Shown here: positions 8,201 through 20,300 of the stretch, in pieces
Layout: each line of letters opens with the position of its first letter
Position numbering within the stretch: position 1 is the stretch's first letter
Assembly (NCBI GenBank): GCA_030867875.1
Contig: JAOWCC010001751.1
Location: 22,744,369-22,808,368 of the forward strand
From: Actinernus sp. WN-2022
Lineage: Eukaryota > Cnidaria > Anthozoa > Actiniaria > Actinernidae
DNA: 64,000 nucleotides
Reading direction: 5' to 3'
Position numbers and translations under genes: made by a program
The notes under the pieces: generated by a model
Told to the model about the DNA's origin: nothing
Database searches by the model: none
The model's input: the letters and a program-made list of their open reading frames with translations, nothing else

Positions 8201-11200
8201 CTCATCGCGCCACCATATTGGTGTCCCATGGTATCCTAGAGAGGGATACCAACATGGCGGTTGCCATACAAAGTCAAATAAAATTGTCGTACATTCATTG
8301 GCTCACAGTTCCGTTAGGAAATACTCTAAACTTCCAAAATTTGGATGATAAGTGTATTATTGCTAGTTCTACAAGGACCAAAATGTTTTATTTAATTTCA
8401 TCAATACAAGCCAATTTTGAGATCGAGGGTAATGTCGATGAAAACCACCAATAATTATAAATTGCTTTACTGTATGCTGAAAGTCAAGAGAGAGCAAGAA
8501 AAATAGCCATGCTGATCATGAAGTTGTTTACAAAAAGTCTCGTTGGTGATTGGCTAGAAATTAAGAAGCCATCTTAATGCTAAAGCAAATCTTGTTGGTG
8601 ATTGGATAGAAATTAAGAAGCCATTTTAATGCCGAATAGGAGATATTGTAGTTGAGTCTACGAATAGCAGTTTCAGCGGTATTGACCCGAACGCCTCACT
8701 TCAATGTAATGAAGCGCCATTGAAACCATCATTCTTACACGACACCAACACCCTCCTAAACAAGCACGACTAATTTAGATACACAGTTTGAATAGCGCTT
8801 CATTACATTGAAGTCAGGCGTTCGGGTCAATACCGCTGAAACTGCTATTCGTAGACTCAACTACAATATCTCCTATTCAATTTCGTTGGTTAGATATAGG
8901 CGGTTTTCACAATACAACCAACATAATCCTTTGCGCTGATTCTTTTGTTCTTCTAATGTGGACCATTGTCTTGGTATTCTCAGGAGAATAAGGAAAGGAT
9001 TCGAAAAGGATTCTGGTAGTCGTATAGTGCAAACCGGGAATTAAGAAGCCATCTTAATGCCGAAGTAAATCTCGTTGGTGATTGGCTAGAAATTAAGAAA
9101 CCATCTTAACGCCGAAGTAAATCTCGTTGGTGATTGGCTAGAAATTAAGAAGCCATCTTAATGCCGAAGTAAGTCTCGTTGGTGATTGGCTAGAAATTAA
9201 GAAGCCATCTTAATGCCGAAGTAAGTCTCGTTGGTGATTGGATAGAAATTAAGTAGCTATCTTAATGCCGAAGTAAATCTCGTTGGTGATTGGCTAGAAA
9301 TTAAGTAGCTATCTTAATGCCGAAGTAAATCTCGTTGGTGATTGGCTAGAAATTAAGAAGCCATCTTAATGCCGAAATAAATCTCGTTGGTGATTGGCTA
9401 GAAATTAAGAAGCCATTTCATTAATGCCGTAGTAAATCTCGTTGCGGATTGGCTAGGTGTTAAACGCTCGGTCTTACACTGATAAAAAAAATACAGCCCG
9501 ATTAGTTCAGCCCTCATAGCCAATCAAACAGGGTATTATTGGGATTCTCCCGTAATTTGTAACATAACATAAGAATACGCAAGACTCTTACCCACACAGC
9601 CACCATTGCTTTTCTCTTTACCGGCGGGACATGAATCAGGAAAGGAGCAGGTGTAATGTCCAGCAGTATTTTTGCAAACTGTTCCTGGGCTACAACGTGC
9701 CTCTCCCGTCAGGCACTCATCTTTGTCTATAAAATGTGAATTTATGGGAAGGTATAGGTTAGCTTAAAGGGGCACTGTCAATCGAATTGAACCTTCAAGT
9801 TTCTTTAAAGCAAAACTTCAAAAATAACACCTTTAGTTAGGAGCGAAATACCATGTGAATGTCCTGATATGCTTTTAAAACGTTTTCGATAGAGATGGTT
9901 ACAAAGGTGAACAGCCCCTAAGTGAATACTGTGGTATTTAGCTTAATTGTCGTCAATTTTGTCACTGCAAAGTTAATTATTGATCTTTTGACAGTGACTG
10001 AGTGAGTTTGAGTTTGTTTGCCTGACAAACTAAGTTCAGAAGTTCCTAGTTTCCGCTTTAAACCTCTCTGTAAGAGCAAAGAGTATAGTAATCAAGCTAG
10101 AATTTAATTTAAAACACTGCGTTTTCTGTCGAGATTACATGAAGCGAATATAATGCCGGATAAGGCATCAGTTTGACTATAGGATTTTCATCAAGCAAAC
10201 GTAGTGTTAGATTTTGTTTTCAATGTCTTTTTCTCGAAATATTTTGTGCTCTATGTTATAAACAAGTAATCGCATGAGCTACGCGACTTGGGCAATTTTG
10301 CAAACTTTGAAAACACGCGTGAAATTTATCATTAATTTTACTCGGCCCCATACGATTACAATACAAATCATTTTCACTTGAGCTGAGGAGCTCAAACTAT
10401 AAAACTGAATTTGGCTTTGCGGCCATTTTGTAAGGATGAGAAAGCCCTTCACTAACCTACGCACTTGAGACCTACAGCCTTGAAGCCTCGTGTACACAGA
10501 CAGCGGTAGGATCCTTTGTTGTTCCGGCACGTCTGTTCCAGGCCACACAGTGCAGTTCCACGCGAGCACTCGTCGATGTCTAGGTGATTGTTGATTAGAG
10601 CGGTTTTCAGTTGAGTGTAGTAAAACCAAACGCAAATTACCCACAGCCAGCCAATCATAGGAGCGAGTAATCACAAGTAACTCATAAATGGCTTCCCTGT
10701 GAGCCAATGACAAACCAAAGCAAAACCAGTTTGCGTTTGGTTTTACTTTGGATTCTGATTGGTTGGTTTACTTTCTCAGCCAATATAGGAGAGCTTAGTA
10801 AACGCAAAACCTTAACACTTCCAACACTCAATTTAAATCCGCTCTATCAGTCAATTTACTACTATTTACTAGCCTTGAAGCGTGCTGTTATGAGCCCTTT
10901 CGTTTACTGTAAAAGGACTGGGGCCGAGTGTGTAAATTTAATCGAAGTTAATAAAATTCATAACTTACCACCACAAGAAAGATTACATCGAAATTAGTAT
11001 GTTTAACCGGCCAGTTTAAAGATGTTTGAGTAAATAAGAACTGAATAGCAAGCATTTAAAAATCCGTCGCCCCGAATTTTCAAACGCTTCCTATTCAGTT
11101 CTTACTTAAATCAAATATCTTCAAACTCGGTAAACATAATAATTTCCATGTAATCCTTCTTGCGGTGGAGTTCCTTTTTTTATAAAGTACAATCTGTTTT

Positions 11201-14200
11201 GAATTCTTTAAATTTGCACACTCGATCCCAGTCATTTGTAGTTAATAAATAGAGCACGAGTACTGTATATATTTGAGATGTTTTTTTTCTGAAAAAAAGT
11301 GCGGCGATATCGCTCTATCATGCAGTTATTAAAATGTGAAAAATATTGATTCTCTAAACGCCATATATACACCTAATTAAAAAATCAAAGGTTGTCAGGC
11401 ATGTAAGGAAAACGACAAAGGACAAAGGCAGGAGGGGCCATTACTAGACATTTCATTCACATACCAAAACAGTGTTATTCGAAAATTGTCCGAGGGACCA
11501 TTAATATTCGTCGTAATGTTTTTAACCACCAAACGAACTGTTTTCGGTTAAAGACTATCGTTCCCCCTGGGGGACACAGTGGGGGAGCAATAATGCTGTT
11601 GTCTCAGGCTATCGCTTATCCTTCTCTGTGATAACGTTTTCGTATATAGGTGTATAAACTTGGTTCTGTCCAGTTACATCAAACTTTTTGGATCTGTAAT
11701 CACGCCCATAAAAGAACAATCAAAAGCGAGAATGAGCCATTTCGCAGTTGAGGAAGGGACTCAGGACCGAGTGTAAAAAATAATTTGATTAAGAAATGAA
11801 ACCCATCACAAGAAAGCTTACACTAAAATGAACACACACTCCACACACACTCCCTACTACATTCATATATTTTTATACATACTACTCTCAAACTCACATG
11901 TTGATTTCTACGGAGGGAGGAAACCGGAGAACCCGGAGTAAACCCTCGTGGTAAGAACAACACAACAAACAAACTCAACTCACATATGGCACCAAGTCCG
12001 ACTCGAACTCGGGCCACAGCGGTGAGAGGCGAGCGCTAACACACTGCGCCACCCATGTAAAACCGGAGAACCCGGAGAAAAATCCGCGGAGCATGGATGA
12101 ATGAACTCAACTCGCATATGACGTCACGTCCGGGATTCGAACACGGGTCACAGTGTTGAGAGGGGAGCGCTTATACGCTGCGCCACCCATCTCCCCAACT
12201 CCGAAATGGCTAATAGTAACATATGACGCTCTGTCTCTTCCTCTTACCACTGCACACTCCATTTGCAATTTCATATCCTTTGCTAAGGCAGGCAGGAGCC
12301 GCACTGGGGTCGCCAAGGGGAACACATCTGTAAGAGCCAGCTGTGTTGATGCATCGTGTCTTTGCATTGCACACAGACTGGTAACACTCGTTAACATCTA
12401 AACATAGCAATGAAATCAATATATCATTAATAAATAGGACTCTCAACCCTAGCCTCGTCCCCAGTCTTTTCGTTTACGCGCGGCTGAATATTGTGATGTC
12501 ACTGCTGCAGTTTAACCCCCACGCTGGATGCGAAAGATCGAATTTAAAAATACAATCGCCTATTTGTTGCGTCGAAATATAAATATAATATCCTATTTGT
12601 GGCGTTGAAATATGCCGTGATATTTCGTCCGCGGACATTATATGAGAAGAGAACAGTTCCCGAGAGCGAAGCATATGTCGACGCCACAATGTAGGTTATT
12701 GTTGTTATCATCCTCCAAATATTTTCTTTGACGCGCGCTTATACGCTCACGCGGAAAGAAAATATCGGGTCACGTGACGCATTCAACCAATCACGCGCGA
12801 GAGAAAATATTTGATAGGTTATAATCAATTCTATTGACGGTCCTTTCAACTTTGACCACGTTAGTAAGGTGAGAAATTCATAACCAAACTTTTTCGCCCA
12901 CTTCCGCCCAAGGGATTTTGATAAAATTTGAACTAGATTTCGAGTAAAGGCTCAAAGCATCAAACAGTGGGGTTGACTTACGTCACAATTACGTCATTAG
13001 TCTGTGTGTGTGATCAGACCAAGATTTTGACATAATCAGTTGTATCAATACATTTGAACAGGATCAAGCCAAAATCCTTAAAGTTATGGCATTTTGTTTA
13101 AATTCACAAAGTTACTTCAGAGTTTCGATCGAGACTGTCCTTAAAGGACTGGTGCGGCACAAAACAGGAAGTTTGGAATAGAATAGGCATTTTGCAGGAA
13201 AGATTCACATGCTGATATATCACTTCAATAACGAATGAATCGAGCTCGTGATCCCATGAGAAAGGCTTCTCTGGAGGGCAAACAATGTTCAAAAATGCAG
13301 TTTAAGAAAGATCGATTGGAGGTTGAAAATAGCATGCATTTACAAACAGATTTTGCTAATAACACTACTGATCTCGTACAAGTGCGTTTAAATAAATGAA
13401 GTCAATTTCTTTGCCATCCACTTTTTGCCCATTATGACAGAAAAAAATAGAAGCTGTAATTTGAAAGAGAGAGGATTAGAGTTACCTACCTACACAGCTC
13501 TTCCTGTCACTTTTGAGAGAGTATCCATTATTGCAGTAACACATAGGAGTCCCGCTACTCGTCTCTCGGCAGATATGATGGCACACGTTCTTGGCGCACC
13601 CGGTAGGCACTTTTATAGGGAGAGTTATTGGGGGAGGTAGAGTGACGGTTGGGCGTGTCACGGTAGCCCCTGAAATGTGACACAGATACTGAAAAGCCAG
13701 CTACTGATGCAGACGTTACGATAGATAGATATATTTCTAAAACTCATTAATAGTTAATGAGACAGTCAGCCAATCATGTGAGCCAATAAGCGTCACGTGA
13801 TGGGCCTGTATATCCCAATACAACACTGATGAATAAAACATCAGTGTCTATATGAGATATAGACAATGCTGTTTTATCCGAGCCACAGTGTCTATAAATC
13901 GGATATAAAACTAATGTTTTTATTCATTAGTTCTATATCCGATTTATAGACACTGTGGCCCGCATGAAACACCATGTAGACACTGATGTATCAGTGTCTG
14001 TAAATACACAGACCTTCCAAGCCAGTCGGGCATGCAATGACTAGACCAGGGAATGAAAAATATTCTTTCAGCACCGAACTCATAACCCATGGCTGTTACA
14101 CCATTATGGGACGTGAATTTTGGGGCAGTCGTTAGATAGATAGATAGATAGATACTTTATTATGCACAGAATTAAAAAAATCTAACACTTATTTACATTG

Positions 14201-14304
14201 AAGCTGTGCGTCTAAGATATAATACAAATACAAACATAACAATAAATACAGACAAGCAATCATATCTAAGATAAAAAAAAAAAACCTAACTACTAATAAG
14301 TAAC

Positions 14305-14335
<31 letters not shown>

Positions 14336-17300
14336 GTTTAACTACTGATAAAATAATAACAATAAACTATAATGATAAACTATAATGATAAACAGCGCAA
14401 GTCATAACATGACGTACAAAGCCTTATAGCAGCTATGTAATTTTGTTCACACCACTCAACATTCCAACATTTACAAACAACAGCCGCTGCTGATTGCTGA
14501 GCAATTCATATTCAAATCCATTTCGCAATCAAACATCGGTTTTATTCCTTTGAGATTCTGTGTTTGTCTTAAAATGCATAATTTTGTTCCACTGAGCGCT
14601 TTTGCGAAAGCGAACCTGAAATGTTCATTTAAAATCTAAAGTATTTTTTTTACCGTCTTATAGCAGTATTTCAGGCAGATAAATAGATAGATACATGAGA
14701 TAGATAGATAGATACATGATATATATATATATAGATAGATAGCTAGATAGATAGATAGATAGACAGATAGATAGATATATGGATAGATGGAGGGATAGAT
14801 AGATGGATGGATGGATAGATAGATGGATTGATAGATATATGGATGGATGCATGCATGCTTGCGTGGATGGATAGATTTAGGTACGCATTAGATATCTATT
14901 GGCTAACACGGCGCGCGCCTGTTTAGTTGAAATAACAAGTTGTGGACTTTTTGTACTTATCATGAACCAGTACCAAATTTCATTTGGCTTCATGTCTCAA
15001 CTAATACAAGTCCTTGACGCTTGCGATTTCCATCTTAACCACTTGCGTTTTCTGCATGTGATGTGTCTGTGAGACTGAGAGATTATTTTGAACGTTTATA
15101 CAGAAACCATTTAGAGTTCACCCGCGAATCCTACCGCTGACCGACATGCACTTTGCAGACTTGTCAAACCCCAGGCAGCCCAAGCTCTAAGTATGTGTGA
15201 AGTGATATTGTGTTACAGGAATATTATAAGGTTTTCCAGGGAATATATATACATCCAATGATTTCTTAAAGTAAGGAAAACCAGAACGAGAAGAATCACC
15301 CTAAAATGCCGTTTCTAGATGCCAAGGAGGCTAAAGGAAAACGGAATACCTTAAAAGAGAGTTAATTTTCTTGATTTAGGTTGTTCACTACAATACGTAG
15401 CGCATTAGATTCCTGAGGGGACGGAGAAAGTGTCAGACGTGAATGAACTAGAGAGAAGTCGATTCTCATGAAAAACAAAACCGTCCTCGAATGAAGTTTG
15501 GTCGAATACCTTCCATACTTCTTAGAGGGAGGAAACCAAAAGGAGAAAATTACACTAAAACATCAGCACTAAACACCATAGAGAGAAAAGGACATCGGAA
15601 TACCTTGATTTAGGAAATTAGTGGCTGAAATACGGCTATTACTCCGGCGCTGGATTAATTCACATACGAAGTCTTATAACCAAGAGGTTGGGCTCCAGAC
15701 AACCTCATACCCAGGGATCTTTGCGCGCCTAATCCAAGTTAGCGTCGTAAGAACCAAGCTAGTCACGTGACCAAAACATATGCCCATACAGGAGCCCATT
15801 CATTATTTTCACCTAGTGGCCATCTTGGATTCAAAGCGAGGCAATCCTGAGGGATATCTGAACGAGTTTAGCCTAGCAAAAACAAAGGATGCCTCGCTTT
15901 GAATCCAATCTGGCCACAGGTGCAGTGCTTTTACAGACCGGATTATTTTTAGAATGCGTTTCCCGCGAGCCTTGTTCGGTTCCGCTAGCCAATCACAAGC
16001 GTTTGCGCGGTACTTTAATTCAAATGTTGCAGCCTCACCATACTGGTTGACCAAACAAGAGAAGCTAACAAAGTACCTTTTGCTAACAACATGCCGCGAT
16101 GAAAATGAACAGTGAGAAATGAAATCGAAAAATAACGCGGTCTGGGAATACGTGGGTAATGACCTATAATTGAAGGCCGTCCGCCATCTTGGATTCATCA
16201 TCGCTGAAGATACGTTAGCGGTTAACATGTGATCGCACTGAATGCCAACCGTACGTTGTTGTACTTTTACCCAGTTTAGAGGCGAGTATGGTAAATGCCG
16301 TGAAATACGGTTGGCGCTTGTGAATCTGCACTTGTTTTCAACGAGTTTGAATGCGCATTGCGAAAGACGACATCAACTGTTTATTTTTGAAAATTCAAAA
16401 TGAACGCGCTAATTCTAAATTCTCCAATCAGCGCGCGCGAAACATCTAGCCAATTAGCCGCCGAATCCCACCAGCGAAAAGAAACCAACACATGCTCCCA
16501 GTTTAAATCTCTCCTTAAGACGCATTTATTTAATGTTTAGTTTTTTACGTATACATAGTTTGATACATATCCACATACATATACGTTAAGTTTCTTTTTA
16601 AATCGTAGATAGTATTGTAGTTACACATATTGTATTATAATTTTATGTTATAGTTTCTACGATTGTAAACGCATTGAGGCTGCTCGAGATGCGCACTAAG
16701 AACTGTAATTATTATTATTATTATTACTCACCGCTGCAGCAAACGTAGAAGGCCGACGCACAGGGATTGATGTTATCATGGAGACTCTTAAGGACAGAAC
16801 AGTTTGTGCCTACAATGCGAGCCTTAAGACCAAGATGACAGCAGTCACAGCACTCGAGGTAATGATCACCACCCGTGTGATTACGACGAGGCATACATGA
16901 CCCGCCTTGACTGAAAGAAAAAAGGGATCATACTCAGTGACGTAGTAAAGTGTCGAACGCATTTTAGTATATACAACACGGGAACCTACATAGATCATGC
17001 AATTTGATTGGCTCGCTATCTCGGAATAATTAGCAATAGCCACCGCGTTTGTTTCCGATGCGGAAATTTTAGAAATTCAACAAAATGCAGTGCCCAAAAG
17101 CAGGTTCCCGCATTGTATATACTAAAACAATTATTCGCCTTAGGCTCAGTCGATATTGGTGAACATATTGAATATTCACCAATATCGACTTCGCCAATTG
17201 TTAATTATTCTTGAAACAAATGTTGAAAAGTTATCCTGATGTCTGCCTGATGTTATATATTGCTAGTTAGAACTGGATGTTTGCGCATGCGTGAGATTGA

Positions 17301-20300
17301 GTTGTGTTGCTTAATATAATCATCATCGTCATTAGTAGTATTAGTAGTAGTAGTTGTTGTTGTTGTAGTAGTAGTAGTAGAAGAAGAACAAAAGTACGCT
17401 TGTTCAAATGCGCATTACATGCATATACAATTATTCTAACTTCTCATTCGACTCGTTTTCAATCCGAATTCTGATTGGTTGAAGGGCCTGTCAATAACGG
17501 TCTAAGCATGCGCTGTATGGAGAAAGCCAAATCTGCTGCGATTAATTTTGTGAGCTTGCACAACATGGCAGCGGATTGATTCTTTGAGCTGTCAGATGTT
17601 GAAGTCAAAAATATTTTAGAGTTGAAATCAAGACGTAAGAAAAGTAAAGAAATTGTGCGGTGACGAGGAAGGGGTGGGTAGAAAATTGTGAAAAGGGGAT
17701 CAAAATTGAGGATGCATCAACACTTGTCCAACATTGTAGCTGTCAGTTATTTGCCGACGCAAATTAAGATGTAAGACGAGTAACAATTCGATCAATATGT
17801 GACAATTATTCACCTCAGTGCATAAGTACTGGTGAATATTTATTCGACTGCGTATCGGTAATTATAAACTTATTAAACGAGCGCGATATTCGACCAATCA
17901 GAACGCTGACACTGATTCAGTACCATGTCTCGAAAAATAATTGTCATAGGAAGAGGTATTTTACAAATTTGTTTCTGAACTGATTATTACCGTTTTCGTT
18001 GAAGTTCAGCCCTGGAAGTTTCAAGTCTTGTCTGTAAAATCCAATTTAGCCGTCCGTCAATCTTCTTGTCTTGTCTCAAACAAAGCTTTCAAACGCGTGC
18101 CGCCTGTACTTAATTAATGGGCCCTTTGCAGGAATGCAATCACGTGGCTTTGCTGCACGGCAAAAAAAATTATGCAAAGGCACTTTTACGAGATCGGTAG
18201 TGTTATTAGCAAAATGTGCTATTTTCCATCTCTAATCGATTGTCGATCTTTCTAAAACAGCGTTTTTAATGATAGCTTGCAACCAGCATCCATGGCAACG
18301 CCTTTCCTATGGGTATCACGAGATCAATTCATTCGTTAATGAGGTATTATATCAGCATGTGATTGTATATTCTGGGCGATACGCGTTTGATTGACGGTCG
18401 CGGGCTAAATCGAATTTTACAGACAAGACTTGTAACTTCCAGGGTCGCACTTCAACGAAAACAGTAATAATGAACTGATCAACTGAGTGTACTTACTGAT
18501 CAACTGAGTGTACTTACTGATCAACTGAGTGTACTTACTGATCAACTGAGTGTACTTACTGATCAACTGAGTGTACTTACTGATCAATTGAGTGTAGTTA
18601 CTGATCAACTGAGTGTACTTACAACGCGGTGTATTTTCCATGCTCACAGCTCAATTTCTGGACCTGCCTGAGGCAGCAGACTCGTTCAGCCCTCCTGCAG
18701 ATCATCCTGTTCATTGGTATCTTAAAACCTCGACGTGCAAGATCGTCTTTGTTGCAAACATGAGGGTTACCATTTGCAAACAGAGCCTTCTGTTTTCCCT
18801 TCCTACAGCAACGTGGCGCCCATTCTAATATACCTAAAATTCAAGAGGGGAAATAACAGAGTAGGTTACAGGGTGGCTGGATTCGTAAAAGTGTGATTTT
18901 GTTTTTGCATTTTCTTCAGGACGACAATGTAAAGTGGAGGATCCAGGGGCTAAAGTTCGATGGAACCTCCTTTCTCTCCCTCCCTTTTATAAAGCAAACA
19001 AAGAACTTCCCATGATCGAACCCTTTCGAACACCCTCTCAGAGAAACCTGGAGCCGCCGCATTGTAGATAGAACTCCTTGCCTAAATGCACATTAATATA
19101 ACCCGGAAGTAATTAATGCCTTTTATGATCTGCCAGAACGGATTTCTTCCGGTTTCCCTCGAATCGTGTAAAATCTGAGTAAAGTCGGCTCCTATAAACA
19201 GCTTCAAAGCCTACCCCGTCCATTACACTGACAGCTTGTCTGCATTACAGGGGTACATATGGTGTTGCGCATGCGTAGAGTCAATGTTCGATTGGTGGCT
19301 GTTAATTTGCTACACACAGTTAAAGGGGCTATGTCATGGTGTTGTACATGTATGGAGTCAATGTTCTATTGGTGGCTGTTAATTGACTACACACAGTTAA
19401 AGGGGCTATGTCATGGTGTTGTACATGTATGGAGTCAATGTTCTATTGGTGGCTGTTAATTGGCTACAAACAGTTAAAGGGGCTATGTCATGGTGTTGTA
19501 CATGTATGGAGTCAATGTTCTATTGGTGGCTGTTAATTGGCTACAAACAGTTAAAGGGGCTATGTCATGGTGTTGTACATGTATGGAGTCAATGTTAGAT
19601 TGGTGGCTGTTAATTGGCTACAAACAGTTAAATGGGGCAATGTCATGGTATTGTACATGTATGGAGTCAATGTTCGATTGGTGGCTGTTAATTTGCTACA
19701 CACAGTTAAAGGGGCTATGTCATGGTGTTGTACATGTATGGAGTCAATGTTCTATTGGTGGCTGTTAATTGACTACAAACAGTTAAAGGGGCTATGTCAT
19801 GGTGTTGTGCAATGTATGGAGTCAATGTTATATTGGTGGCTGTTAATTGGCTACAAACAGTTAAAGGGGCAATGTCATGGTGTTGTGCATGTATGAAGTC
19901 AATGTTAGATTGGTAGCTGTTAATTGGCTACACACAGTGAAAGTCTCCTCCTCAATGCTTGATTGAAATGAATCGTAATATTTTCCTTGAATAATACGTC
20001 TATATAGTCATTTTTGCATATTTGTTTTGATTTTAACCATCCCACATGTGCGCGAGGTTCGTCACTGTTCATATGAAAAACGCTGATAAGAACTATGTCC
20101 GGCCCGTGCTGCGAATATAATGGTCTCTTACCACACAGCATTTAATATTAAAGTGCCCTTCGTTCAACCCCATTTTTTTCGAAAAGAGGAGGTAATTTTA
20201 AGTAATTCTGCGGGGAAAATCGAATTCGCGTTTAATCCTTGATTTTTTTATGAACGTTTAAAGACGGTAAAATCCCGTGTGCAGGGGCACACGTCCTAAT

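Noticed and set aside
14658..14852. YLSIYLSI-repeat protein on the minus strand
   Set aside because: GATA microsatellite translated.
15809..16228. 139-codon frame on the minus strand as a gene
   Set aside because: It crosses a hairpin of a repeat, composition is not protein-like and no family is recognised.
18475..18621. CRISPR-like repeat array
   Set aside because: Units are directly adjacent with no spacers, and the genome is eukaryotic.
18417..18647. YTQLISK-repeat protein on the minus strand
   Set aside because: The 21-bp array translated; it lies in intron 2 of the fibulin-like gene.
19259..19896. Overlapping open frames of 60-109 codons with repeated MVLYMYGVN
   Set aside because: They are the three phases of a 77-bp minisatellite, which is not a multiple of three; no start context or homology.
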